A DNA stretch of 27,991 nucleotides from a virus, in the IMG/VR virus record IMGVR_UViG_3300024343_000093, positions 1 through 27,991 of that record. The stretch is one strand, 5' to 3'. The position numbers and the translations under genes were made by a program. A model generated the notes under the pieces. That model saw nothing but the letters and a program-made list of their open reading frames with translations, was not told the origin of the DNA and ran no database searches. Below are positions 10,301 through 17,194 of this stretch, piece after piece; the stretch's first letter is position 1; each line of letters begins with the position of its first letter.

Positions 10301-11870
10301 TGAAGATTCAAAAGTAAGAGCAATGCTAAGTACTCAATCGGGAACTCTTCAATCTTCTGCTTTAGTCATGACTGGACCAGGGTTTACAAGTACAGAAAAG
10401 CCTAGAGATTTTGTTTCTTATGTTTATAAAAAATTAACAGATAAGTTTACTCATTTTGGAACCAGAATTAGAATAGTTGGAAAAATTGAGAATGACGCAT
10501 CTCGTGGACAAACCCCAGTAGGATCTACAGCATATTTTGTAATCCCAGGAACAACTCCAGACAAAGATATTAGTATCATTGGCGGTAGTGGTGGAATGGC
10601 AGTAATGATTAATCCAGAATCAAATAGTGGATATTATTTTGAAATTGTAGCCCTTGGTTCAAGTTCTTTGACTAGTGAAGAACAACAGAATGTAAACAAC
10701 TTGCTATTCTATAAAGTAGGGCAATCAGGCACAGACGCTGTTCCAACTATTCTTTGGCAAGGACTTGCAAATGTTATTGTTGATGATGGAAAGTTTACTG
10801 GTCAATATAGAATGGTTACTGAAGAAAATCCAACAGTCTATGATCTTGCTGTAGAGTATCAAGATATTGGAAGTTTTAGAAAGTTCTTCTTGTATGTAAA
10901 CAACAACTTGGTAGCCACGGCTATTGACGAAAACCCTATTAAAGCATACAATAATATGGCATTATTTACTCGTGGATCTTCCAGGGTAATGTTTGAAAAC
11001 ATCTATGCTATTACTAATAACTATAGTCAAAACACTGCTTTTGCCGTTAATACCCCAATCAATTCTATTTTTGGAGACACAGAAATAAACGTAAGTGAGT
11101 CTTTGAGAAAATATGCAATGAGTGGAGCAATCCAATCTACCTATCTTTCTGGAATAAGTTCTTCATCCCCACCCTCATATAATATATACTTTGAAGAGTT
11201 TGGCAGTATAATGAGAGAGGCAGCATCGTTTAATGTTAAATATGATAAAGCCTACCCAGCGCTTTACGCAAAGATGTCACCAACTTTTAATTCTATAAAA
11301 GGGTATACGGTTTCAGGATTTAGAGCAGGTTCGTATGGGGCAGAGTTTATGGTATTCAACGCAACCGACACCGCTTTAAGCCTAGATGAAACAACGGGTA
11401 ACTATTTAAGAATTCAAGGAATAACGTTTACACAGCAATCAAATAATGATTTAACTGTTGACGAGTATTTTTCAAAGAACTCTGACTTTACTGATCCACA
11501 ATTTGTTGGCTCAACGCTAGTGTCTTCTCCGTTTAAAATAAAGAAAGACTACGAAGACATTAAACTAAGCAGACTAACCTACGGAGTAAAAGACTTTGCT
11601 CTAACCGTCCCTTACCTTCAAACAGCAGACGATGCAAACGATCTTATGAAGTGGATGGTTTCAAAGGTAATGAAACCAAGGAAGTCAGTCGGAATAAAGA
11701 TTTTTTCTAACCCTACTATTCAATTAGGAGATATTGTTAATATAGACTACTTTGAAAATGGAATAGACAAGGTTGATTCAAAAGATAAACGCTTTGTAGT
11801 GTATAATATAGATTATTCAAAAAGTTTGCAGGGACCAAGCATGACCATTTACGTAAGTGAGGTAGCCTAA
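7392..11870 (+). CDS. Large tail-tip / baseplate hub-like minor tail protein
   Basis: A 1492-residue virion protein, starting at the ATG that overlaps the previous stop (TAATG). An in-frame start 33 bases upstream exists but lies inside the previous gene. The middle part (about residues 390-600) runs from a strand-rich segment with Val-Asn-Leu-Thr-Asp-Lys-Val into a Leu-Arg-Asp-Leu segment and an Ile-Ala-Gln-Val-Leu-Gln-Asp-Leu-Ala helix, as in hub (gp27/Tal-like) domains of tail tips. The C-terminus (about 1420-1492) has the Gln-Leu-Gly-Asp-Ile-Val-Asn-Ile segment often closing such hubs. Between them, about 960-1210 looks like a jelly-roll (LamG or concanavalin-like) region that could bind surface sugars. 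Near 865-940 sits a small Thr/Ser-rich beta module. No peptidase or muramidase motif was recognised. A central tip protein with host-contact insertions is inferred. Confidence 0.7.
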   Translation: MFQNEELKNHLETSSVVSTQTAVIAEWNMNIPTNIFTIGNYRYRPTSTKPSDVKYTSLPNTFDANDDGNFYKGATDADVLIDGGFTDAGAPTTLTVLKDRVKMLYSLEDCFRPFRPRSGINKARYIPGSYIHSPNANMARRPRYYLSDKNDKFKYWSSYRTEGTSTYGISSNNIVSGRYIIEDAVPFVVYNEKIPTNRLVIKMQTNVGDIDLGTSDPLYGDNNRTVPNKWKVQSLKDNNWVDLFSFNEGTKRSDGTNVIKHDGYVELSYGLIVPSKYKDMFIYAETLLSETLKPIKAVHGYAYLIKSSVSDIGVFHIWNKDKWELFTPVYGWQLEEETVDRLTNFVTDLTSPIAYTLAADGTQKYREFEYLKGVRIVVDNMVKANSSFDLIEISPRLTVNLTDKVTDISVKKSASDLGTSGMPVGQLLASTGSLSLFDYDDSFNPNNSSSIINNYITRNLQIKIYDIIVNVDGYDYFVPIKTMYSEGFPTLDNKTKRVELSLRDLYFYFESTLAPQTLSTGVSLSSAVSMLLDSIGFSNYAFKRVAGETEITIPYFHIPPETSIAQVLQDLAVSSQTAMFFDEYNNFIMMSKNYMMPTELQRATDITLYGSADSEDTGVVRNSQTKPKLANIAEITTQDNQLYNSGKITYSSKYIQRSLGSIKQASLIDNEQSWIYKPVLLWEVSGESNTKSVNGEVGNQSTYVLSAIPLNSDLSDTKPFVSNNQIKNNVMDFGEGVYWITRYNGYFYANGEIIKYDAVEYSVPGVGNVWINNVQEYEYYFAKLPFNGKIYPTGLVRIYSEPNYEEVQGVLRLKNGEVSKHGRGQFGTTPVYHVAGLNPYWADNANVRGCTMRSEFLFNPLRTTTLTNVNSTGSTLTVSSTSSISVGQQLTMLSGTGKLSTIQKTLVIAKPTETTLLVSPAPTTALLDATIYFETLVPTTIDAPAGINNTLAQQTTRNGIIKNFFASNYIEDSKVRAMLSTQSGTLQSSALVMTGPGFTSTEKPRDFVSYVYKKLTDKFTHFGTRIRIVGKIENDASRGQTPVGSTAYFVIPGTTPDKDISIIGGSGGMAVMINPESNSGYYFEIVALGSSSLTSEEQQNVNNLLFYKVGQSGTDAVPTILWQGLANVIVDDGKFTGQYRMVTEENPTVYDLAVEYQDIGSFRKFFLYVNNNLVATAIDENPIKAYNNMALFTRGSSRVMFENIYAITNNYSQNTAFAVNTPINSIFGDTEINVSESLRKYAMSGAIQSTYLSGISSSSPPSYNIYFEEFGSIMREAASFNVKYDKAYPALYAKMSPTFNSIKGYTVSGFRAGSYGAEFMVFNATDTALSLDETTGNYLRIQGITFTQQSNNDLTVDEYFSKNSDFTDPQFVGSTLVSSPFKIKKDYEDIKLSRLTYGVKDFALTVPYLQTADDANDLMKWMVSKVMKPRKSVGIKIFSNPTIQLGDIVNIDYFENGIDKVDSKDKRFVVYNIDYSKSLQGPSMTIYVSEVA

Positions 11871-12403
11871 TGGCAACTGACGCAACACCAAACTCTTTTG
11901 CTATGAGTGCAACCGAGCAAGCATTAGCACAAGCAGCAATAAAAATAGCCACACCAGCCCTGGTAGCATTAGGCAGTCCAACTCTAAACATAGAGTACAT
12001 GACAGACCTAATCTTTGAAGACATTGGTGGACAAGAACTAATTAATATCTCAAGAGGAGATATTATTAATGGTCAAAATATCATGTACCAGCCAATTAAA
12101 AATTTGACAAATATTCTGTTCCAATATAATCCACAGAATATATTAAAACTACAGGATACTTCAGCAACATACTTTAAGAATTTTCCAATAAGACTTGAAA
12201 CCAAGATCCCCAATTGTGGAACTGGGTTTGCATATGTAAGTGGACAGAGGGTTGACAACTGCAAGATAGTTTATATGGACAAAGATCCAAACTCAATCAC
12301 TTATGGAAGCATTATTATAGACTTAATCAATCTTCAATCAGATGAACAGGTAGAAGTGCAGGTGTTGTCTTCAGGGGCAATACTTAGTGATACAATATAC
12401 TAG
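11870..12403 (+). CDS. Minor tail / virion structural protein
   Basis: A 177-residue protein of unrecognised family in the tail cluster. Its ATG overlaps the stop of the hub-like gene by one base. The N-terminus is Ala/Thr-rich and helical, followed by an Ile/Asn/Gln-rich, likely beta part with two Cys residues about 13 apart near 133-146. It lacks a signal peptide or membrane segment. The position between the hub-like protein and the fibre-like proteins suggests a tip adaptor or base of a fibre; that is inference from order only. The end of the gene overlaps a possible -10 element for the next gene. Confidence 0.55.
   Translation: MATDATPNSFAMSATEQALAQAAIKIATPALVALGSPTLNIEYMTDLIFEDIGGQELINISRGDIINGQNIMYQPIKNLTNILFQYNPQNILKLQDTSATYFKNFPIRLETKIPNCGTGFAYVSGQRVDNCKIVYMDKDPNSITYGSIIIDLINLQSDEQVEVQVLSSGAILSDTIY
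12388..12396 (+). promoter_or_regulatory. Possible extended -10 promoter (TGATACAAT)
   Basis: An extended -10 match (TG, one base, TACAAT) lies over the end of the preceding gene. It is 16 bases before the ATG at 12413, with a ribosome site (AGGGGA) between. The best -35 candidate, TTGTCT at 12365, is spaced 20 bases away, which is too far, so activity would rest on the extended -10 alone. It coincides with one of the few real gaps between tail genes. Confidence 0.3.
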
Positions 12404-12412
12404 GGGAAAAAT

Positions 12413-13861
12413 ATGATAACTAACACTGGCAAAAGCATTATAGCAAAATACCTTGTGGGGCAGGCACCAGCCTATGCTTCTTACATTGCCATTGGCTGTG
12501 GGCCAATACCAATTAACTCAAATGCTACTCTGGGAGACTATTCTTCAAAAACTTCATTAGACTTTGAAATGTTTAGAGTTCCAATAACTTCACGAGGTTT
12601 TATCAATGAAGATGGAGTAAATAAAATTGTATTGACAGCAGAACTACCCACAGAAGAAAGGTATGAAATTTCTGAGGTAGGACTATATTCTGCTGGATCA
12701 AACCCTTCAGTTGGAGCATATGACAGCAAGACTGTCTATATATTTAATGATTCTGAAGGTTGGGAATATCACCCACAGAACAGTACGCCATCAACCATCT
12801 CTTCTATATTTGTTCCAATCGGAGGGGAGAGTGGATTAATCTCTGGAGAATATCCAATAAACACAACAACAAGAGCGTACGATTCTAACGGAACATTAAC
12901 AAAACTACCCGTGTTTAAAACAAGCGCAGACAATAAAACTTTTACTGATGAGGTAAGAATTAACAGATATGAAAGATCTAGATTTTTAAATAGCGTAATT
13001 CTTATTCAAGGAGATAACTCAGGACTATCTGTTGAAGTAGATGGAGGAATTAAAAGACTTAAGGTTCAGTCACAGTCAAACCACATTCACTTAACTGGAG
13101 CAAATTTAGACTTTAGCAAGAACGCCCCTTCAGATGAATTAAAACTAGCATTTTCTATAATAAGCAAAAGTCAACTAGTATCAGCACCAGCCCCAGATCG
13201 TGTTAGAATACTTTTTGAGTTTGCATCAAGTGATATTCATGGTGCAGGACAATGGGCAAGGTTTGAAGTAGACGTTGACGATACAGCCTTTGCAGCAACT
13301 AATCCAACAGAGGCATCAACAACTACTCATAACTTTACAACTAGCAGATATATTACAGTTGCTAAGCAACTACAAGATTTAAGAAAAAGTTCTGGGTTTA
13401 CTTGGGCCGAAGTCGATGTAGCAAAAGTTTATGTTTCTGTAATAAAAGGAACTGCTCTAGTTAGCAATAAAGCAGCAACTTCTACAACTGTAACTCTAAC
13501 AACATCCGCAACACACGGATTTAGTGTTGGTGATCAGATACTTGTTAATGGATTAGGAAACTCTGCAAGGTTTGACGGATTGTTTTCAATTACTGAAGTT
13601 ACACCTACTACTATCAAATATTTTAAAACAGGCTCAGTTGTTGCCTCAACTGCGGTTTCTCCAACAATAAGGATTGAATCTCCAAGTGATGACTACTATG
13701 TTGCTTTAGATGCATTTAGATTAGATAATAAATCACAAGCAAACCCCCTATATGGACTTACTGGATATTCTGTTATAAAAAACACTGGGGCAAGAACAAT
13801 AGTTAAAGATGCAAATACAACTAATTATGTTGAATTTAGATTTGGCATGGATGTAGTCTAA
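12413..13861 (+). CDS. Tail fibre-like protein
   Basis: A 482-residue protein with a good ribosome site (AGGGGA, six bases before ATG). The N-terminal 30 residues (Gly-Lys-Ser-Ile-Ile-Ala-Lys-Tyr then Ile-Ala-Ile-Gly-Cys-Gly) resemble the attachment domain of phage tail fibre or collar proteins. The middle (about 190-350) is strand-rich, like a jelly-roll carbohydrate-binding fold. Residues about 352-425 form a compact Thr-rich beta module with a His-Gly-Phe-Ser-Val-Gly-Asp signature, seen in other phage fibres. No enzyme motif or collagen-like repeat is visible. The protein probably projects from the tip and takes part in adsorption; the role is inferred from the N-terminal pattern and location. 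The stop overlaps the next ATG. Confidence 0.55.
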   Translation: MITNTGKSIIAKYLVGQAPAYASYIAIGCGPIPINSNATLGDYSSKTSLDFEMFRVPITSRGFINEDGVNKIVLTAELPTEERYEISEVGLYSAGSNPSVGAYDSKTVYIFNDSEGWEYHPQNSTPSTISSIFVPIGGESGLISGEYPINTTTRAYDSNGTLTKLPVFKTSADNKTFTDEVRINRYERSRFLNSVILIQGDNSGLSVEVDGGIKRLKVQSQSNHIHLTGANLDFSKNAPSDELKLAFSIISKSQLVSAPAPDRVRILFEFASSDIHGAGQWARFEVDVDDTAFAATNPTEASTTTHNFTTSRYITVAKQLQDLRKSSGFTWAEVDVAKVYVSVIKGTALVSNKAATSTTVTLTTSATHGFSVGDQILVNGLGNSARFDGLFSITEVTPTTIKYFKTGSVVASTAVSPTIRIESPSDDYYVALDAFRLDNKSQANPLYGLTGYSVIKNTGARTIVKDANTTNYVEFRFGMDVV

Positions 13862-14304
13862 TGGCAGACAGTGGCATCAAGAAAGCAATTATTTCAAAGG
13901 AAAAATTAGGAACAGTAATCGCGTCCAACGAATATGTTGTTCGATATAGAGTTGTTTCAGAAGATAAAAATAGGGCATCTCATTGGTCCCAAAACCATAT
14001 TGTGCTTTCCACACCTATTGAGACTGTTCTTGGAAATGTAAGCATCTCAAAAGAGAGCGTAAGCGTAACCTGGCAAAACCCAATACAAAGACCAGAATTT
14101 GATGTTTTTGTAGGTTTCAATAATGTTAGCCCAACATGGCATGGATCAACATTAACAAACACTTATCAGTTTATCAAAACAGGAACCCTGCCAGTAAGAG
14201 TCATAGTTCAGATAAAGTATACTGGCAATCTTAATAATGGTATATTCTCTAAAGAACTAAACTCTGATTTAGCGGTATATGATTCTGGACAGGTTCTGGT
14301 ATAA
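13861..14304 (+). CDS. Fibronectin III-like small tail protein
   Basis: A 147-residue protein whose ATG overlaps the preceding stop. The first half has a Tyr-Val-Val-Arg-Tyr-Arg-Val-Val-Ser-Glu-Asp strand typical of fibronectin type III or Ig-like modules. Later come a Val-Ser-Val-Thr-Trp-Gln-Asn-Pro segment (core Trp) and paired strands, so one or two FnIII-like sandwiches are likely. Such domains decorate phage tails and capsids and may bind weakly to cell-surface sugars. There is no signal peptide or catalytic motif. The structural role is inferred from fold type and from sitting between a fibre-like and a receptor-binding-like gene. A -10-like element for the next gene overlaps its last codons. 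Confidence 0.5.
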   Translation: MADSGIKKAIISKEKLGTVIASNEYVVRYRVVSEDKNRASHWSQNHIVLSTPIETVLGNVSISKESVSVTWQNPIQRPEFDVFVGFNNVSPTWHGSTLTNTYQFIKTGTLPVRVIVQIKYTGNLNNGIFSKELNSDLAVYDSGQVLV

Positions 14305-14305
14305 T
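14297..14305 (+). promoter_or_regulatory. Possible extended -10 promoter (TGGTATAAT)
   Basis: A perfect TATAAT with an upstream TG (extended -10) ends nine bases before the ATG at 14315. A transcript starting the usual six or seven bases downstream would have almost no 5' leader. No clear ribosome site precedes this ATG, which fits leaderless or near-leaderless expression, common in actinobacteria. No -35 match is evident. Confidence 0.4.
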
Positions 14306-14314
14306 AGAATAACC

Positions 14315-14752
14315 ATGTCAATCATCCCATTACCAGAACGAGGCCAACCACTAGATGTGACCTACATCTATCAACTTGCTAGTGCAGTAAATCAGTTAGC
14401 AACAACTACTCCTGCTACAGATAAGCGTGTTCACATTAATATAGGCGGTAGTGTAGACAATAAAAACATTAATGATTTAAGGATTGTGGCTTCCGAAGTT
14501 ACAATTGCAAAGCAGACAACTACAGCAGGGGAAGAGTTCACATTTCCTATCCCCTACCCATTTGAATTTAGACATAGACCAATCATAACTGCAACACCAG
14601 TAAACGTTAGAAATACTCCAGCAGGTAAAAATGTAACAGTTGTTCTTAATGATATAACTACATCTTCTGCTCAAGGAACTGTGCGATTTGGCACAAGCGG
14701 AGACCTATCTGTTGCCGTTCACATTCTTATAATGGGCATACCAAATCAATGA
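14315..14752 (+). CDS. Candidate receptor-binding / tail fibre tip protein
   Basis: A 145-residue protein. I start it at the ATG at 14315 (Met-Ser-Ile-Ile-Pro-Leu-Pro); an in-frame start at 14279 would run back into the previous gene. The N-terminal helix (Asp-Val-Thr-Tyr-Ile-Tyr-Gln-Leu-Ala) could be an attachment or trimerisation segment. The C-terminal 75 residues show alternating strands around a Phe-Pro-Ile-Pro-Tyr-Pro-Phe segment, ending in Val-His-Ile-Leu-Ile-Met-Gly-Ile, similar in pattern to H-type-lectin-like sandwiches at phage fibre tips. This is the last gene of the tail block. Receptor binding is inferred, not shown. Its stop is overlapped by the next ATG (ATGA). Confidence 0.45.
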   Translation: MSIIPLPERGQPLDVTYIYQLASAVNQLATTTPATDKRVHINIGGSVDNKNINDLRIVASEVTIAKQTTTAGEEFTFPIPYPFEFRHRPIITATPVNVRNTPAGKNVTVVLNDITTSSAQGTVRFGTSGDLSVAVHILIMGIPNQ

Positions 14753-14940
14753 TCAAGTGTATAAAATGCAGGTCCAGAATGTTTATTGATCGTCAATATA
14801 GTTCTGCTATGCACCTAGAAATGTATTGTTTGTATTGTGGATCAAGAAGATTTTTTAATCCACCTCAAAGTACTGCGGAGGGTAGATGGCTACTAAAAAA
14901 GGAACAATTGAGAGCGAAGGCTACAATCTCCTCCCTATAA
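14749..14940 (+). CDS. Small zinc-ribbon protein
   Basis: A 63-residue protein with two Cys-X2-Cys knuckles (Cys4/Cys7 and Cys27/Cys30), separated by about 20 residues. This is the spacing of a single zinc ribbon, followed by a basic tail. Its ATG overlaps the preceding stop (ATGA). The last 55 bases are shared in another frame with the start of the MerR-like gene, whose ribosome site lies inside this gene. Such ribbons usually bind nucleic acid or protein; the target is unknown. It marks the change from tail genes to regulatory and replication genes. Confidence 0.6.
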   Translation: MIKCIKCRSRMFIDRQYSSAMHLEMYCLYCGSRRFFNPPQSTAEGRWLLKKEQLRAKATISSL

Positions 14941-15428
14941 TTCCAGGGAATAAAAAAGTTTGGTTTTTAAATGGTAGTCTTGTTAGAATCCATCACTTAA
15001 ATAAATCTAACGGAATAATGTCTGTTTATAATATTACTAATGATCAAATTGAAAGTTGTTTAATTAGTGATTTTAAAAATAAAAGAGAACGAGCATACAC
15101 CGTAGGGCAGACTGCTGATTTAGTTAATCGTCACAAAAAGTATATGCCATCACTAATGAAACGAGGAGTCATCCCATTTCCAACGGGATCTCAAAAGGGT
15201 GGGGCTAGAGGATTTCAAATAAGATCATACTATTCAGAATCACAGGTAAGAGCCATACGTGATATACTTGCTTCATACCATATTGGTAGACCAAGAAAAG
15301 ATAAATTAATAACAAATGATATTACGCCTAGCAAACAAGAGTTGACACGTAGAATGGGCGATGGTATACTTACATATACGAGAACTGAAGATGGTCGATT
15401 CATTCCAATCTGGTCTGAATCTATTTAA
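14886..15428 (+). CDS. MerR-like helix-turn-helix DNA-binding protein
   Basis: A 180-residue basic protein. Residues about 70-130 form a MerR/excisionase-type winged helix: Ala-Tyr-Thr-Val-Gly-Gln-Thr-Ala-Asp-Leu-Val starts the helix-turn-helix, a Gly-Val-Ile-Pro turn follows, and an Arg-Ser-Tyr-Tyr-Ser-Glu-Ser-Gln-Val wing leads into the next helix. Just after it, His-Ile-Gly-Arg-Pro-Arg-Lys resembles an AT-hook. The N-terminal 60 residues are a small strand-rich domain of unknown role. The ATG is preceded by GGAGGG three bases away and lies 55 bases inside the zinc-ribbon gene. Placed between the tail and replication blocks, it is a candidate transcription regulator; no effector-binding domain is visible. 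Confidence 0.7.
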   Translation: MATKKGTIESEGYNLLPIIPGNKKVWFLNGSLVRIHHLNKSNGIMSVYNITNDQIESCLISDFKNKRERAYTVGQTADLVNRHKKYMPSLMKRGVIPFPTGSQKGGARGFQIRSYYSESQVRAIRDILASYHIGRPRKDKLITNDITPSKQELTRRMGDGILTYTRTEDGRFIPIWSESI

Positions 15429-15442
15429 CGAAGGGTATGAAG

Positions 15443-15649
15443 ATGGAAAATGATTTAACTAAGGTATCTGTAACACTGGGGTACACACTTAACCTAGGAA
15501 ACTTTCAATCACTAAGACTTGATCTTGGTATTGTAGATTCTAAGCGTGGTGACGAAAGCACAAACGATGCGTTTGAGCGTGTTTATAAATTTGTTGAAGA
15601 TAAACTTGCTGAAAAGATTAACGAAGCAAAGTCTGAAATCAACGAGTAA
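15443..15649 (+). CDS. Conserved small phage protein, unknown function
   Basis: A 68-residue protein. Two in-frame ATGs exist at 15437 and 15443; the second is chosen because AAGGG at 15431-15435 is seven bases from it but only one base from the first. The N-terminal half is strand-like (Val-Ser-Val-Thr-Leu-Gly-Tyr-Thr-Leu-Asn-Leu-Gly-Asn-Phe), and the second half is an acidic, Lys/Glu-rich amphipathic helix. I have seen this pattern among conserved hypothetical proteins of actinobacterial phages, but no function is known to me. It sits just before the replication genes and its stop overlaps the next ATG. Confidence 0.6.
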   Translation: MENDLTKVSVTLGYTLNLGNFQSLRLDLGIVDSKRGDESTNDAFERVYKFVEDKLAEKINEAKSEINE

Positions 15650-15957
15650 TGGCCGAACGCAAAGACCGAATGGCTTTGCTTTCACGCTACAGTAAACACC
15701 ATACTGCAAAGTATGAGCAAAAGCCATCACTAAATTTAAATGTAGAACAATGGGCAGCAGATGCCCTTATAGAGTCCTACGGCATGCCAATGCTGTATGA
15801 TTTGCTAGAGCACTATTTTAATGTAGCACAGACACCTACTTGGAATTATTTTGCATACAATGCAGAAAAAATATTGCAGGCACAAAGAGATAAACAACAA
15901 GATGACAAAGAGAGAGCAGAGCGTAGACGAATGGCAAAGGAGTGGCTAAGTGAATAA
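15649..15957 (+). CDS. Small helical protein before the helicase (possible loader)
   Basis: A 102-residue protein whose ATG overlaps the preceding stop (TAATG) and whose 3' end overlaps the helicase start by eight bases. It has a basic N-terminus, a core with Trp, Tyr and Phe (Gln-Trp-Ala-Ala-Asp-Ala-Leu-Ile-Glu-Ser-Tyr-Gly, then Thr-Trp-Asn-Tyr-Phe-Ala) and a long, highly charged C-terminal helix rich in Arg, Asp, Lys and Glu. There is no ATP-binding motif. Phage helicase loaders are often small, helical and encoded next to DnaB-type helicases, so this is a candidate loader or replication accessory protein. That reading is inference from gene order. Confidence 0.55.
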   Translation: MAERKDRMALLSRYSKHHTAKYEQKPSLNLNVEQWAADALIESYGMPMLYDLLEHYFNVAQTPTWNYFAYNAEKILQAQRDKQQDDKERAERRRMAKEWLSE

Positions 15958-17173
15958 TACAGAAGCAAAATTAATCTCTGCAGTCCTTAACGATAAGCAG
16001 GTTCACGTTCTTCTCCAAGCAAATGTGGATAACTTACTAAGAACCCACAACGATGTTTGGAACTTTATAAGAAACTATTTTGAGCATAATAAGTCTATTC
16101 CACCACTCGATCTTGTTGTAGACAAGTTTAGAGATTTTCAACCCATTGATGGAGTCGGTGCAACAAAACATCATCTTGAAGAGTTACAGTCAGAGTACCT
16201 CACTGATAGCCTAAAAGATATTATCCGAACTGCAGCAACCGAGATTCAGACTGGTAATGGTGGGGAGGCTCTTGACCAACTCATTACTAAGACATCTGAG
16301 TTAAAGAAAAACACTTCAGCAATCCGTGATATTGATGTAACTGATCTTCAGTCCGCAATAGCGTACTTTGAAAATTTAAAAGAGCAACAGGCTCTAGGTC
16401 ATGTTGGAATTAAAACCAACCTACCAGGATTTGATAACTACCTACCCTCTGGAATTATGCCAGGGCAGTTAGGAGTCTTCTTAGCATACCCAGGTATAGG
16501 AAAGTCATGGATGGCTCTATACTTCGCTGTACAGGCCTGGAAACAGGGTAAGACACCCCTTGTAATCTCCCTTGAGATGTCAGAGACAGAAGTTCGTAAC
16601 CGTGTATTTACAATCATGGGTGAAGGCTTGTGGTCTCATAGAAAACTCAGTAATGGTGAGATTGAAGTGGAAACCCTAAAGATGTGGCATGCTAAACATC
16701 TACAAGGTAAGCCAGAGTTTCACATTATTTCAAATGACCAAGGTGGCGAGATTAACCCCTCAGTCCTTCGTGGAAAGATTGATCAGTACAAGCCAGACTT
16801 TGTAATCGTTGACTACCTTCAGTTGATGGCTCCCAATCAGAAGTCAGATAATGAAACGGTACGAATGAAGAACCTTTCAAGAGAACTTAAACTAATGGCT
16901 ATTGGCGAAGAGGTTCCTATTATTGCTATCTCCTCTGCCACACCAGATGATGTTAATGATCTTAGTGGGGTTCCTACTCTTGGTCAGACTGCTTGGTCTA
17001 GACAGATTGCTTATGATGCTGACTGGGTTATTGCCCTAGGCCGTGCAACAAATAGTGATATCATTGAATGTGCTTTCCGTAAAAACCGTAATGGTTTTAT
17101 GGGAGACTTTCTAGTCCAAGTCGATTTTGACAAGGGATACTACAGATATAAAGACTTTGAGGATAAAAATTGA
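15950..17173 (+). CDS. dnaB: Replicative DNA helicase, DnaB-type
   Basis: A 407-residue RecA-fold ATPase that unwinds DNA 5'-3' at the replication fork as a hexamer. Residues 1-120 form a helical N-terminal domain. The ATPase core has Walker A Ala-Tyr-Pro-Gly-Ile-Gly-Lys-Ser (179-186), a Ser-Leu-Glu-Met segment (207-210) as in DnaB, and Walker B Val-Ile-Val-Asp-Tyr-Leu-Gln-Leu (285-292). The start is GTG at 15950, preceded by AAAGGAG six bases upstream inside the previous gene. It is shorter than bacterial DnaB (about 470), mostly at the N-terminus, as usual for phage versions. The primase and SSB genes follow, so this is the start of the replisome block. No fused primase domain is present. 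Confidence 0.92.
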   Translation: MNNTEAKLISAVLNDKQVHVLLQANVDNLLRTHNDVWNFIRNYFEHNKSIPPLDLVVDKFRDFQPIDGVGATKHHLEELQSEYLTDSLKDIIRTAATEIQTGNGGEALDQLITKTSELKKNTSAIRDIDVTDLQSAIAYFENLKEQQALGHVGIKTNLPGFDNYLPSGIMPGQLGVFLAYPGIGKSWMALYFAVQAWKQGKTPLVISLEMSETEVRNRVFTIMGEGLWSHRKLSNGEIEVETLKMWHAKHLQGKPEFHIISNDQGGEINPSVLRGKIDQYKPDFVIVDYLQLMAPNQKSDNETVRMKNLSRELKLMAIGEEVPIIAISSATPDDVNDLSGVPTLGQTAWSRQIAYDADWVIALGRATNSDIIECAFRKNRNGFMGDFLVQVDFDKGYYRYKDFEDKN

Positions 17174-17183
17174 CATAAGTAGT

Positions 17184-17189
17184 TATAAT
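17184..17189 (+). promoter_or_regulatory. Possible -10 element (TATAAT) for a leaderless GTG start
   Basis: TATAAT ends five bases before the GTG at 17195, so a transcript starting at the usual distance would begin at or next to the start codon. No ribosome site is visible upstream of this GTG, which supports leaderless translation. No -35 lies at 16-18 bases; a TTGACA at 17170 is only eight bases from the -10 and cannot pair with it. Confidence 0.4.
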
Positions 17190-17194
17190 ATGAT

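Noticed and set aside
14279-14314. Upstream start for the receptor-binding-like gene
   Set aside because: It would begin inside the FnIII-like gene with no ribosome site; ATG 14315 follows directly after the TATAAT element.
17170-17189. TTGACA plus TATAAT as a full promoter before the 108-residue gene
   Set aside because: Only eight bases separate the two boxes, half the working distance; only the -10 is kept as a weak candidate.
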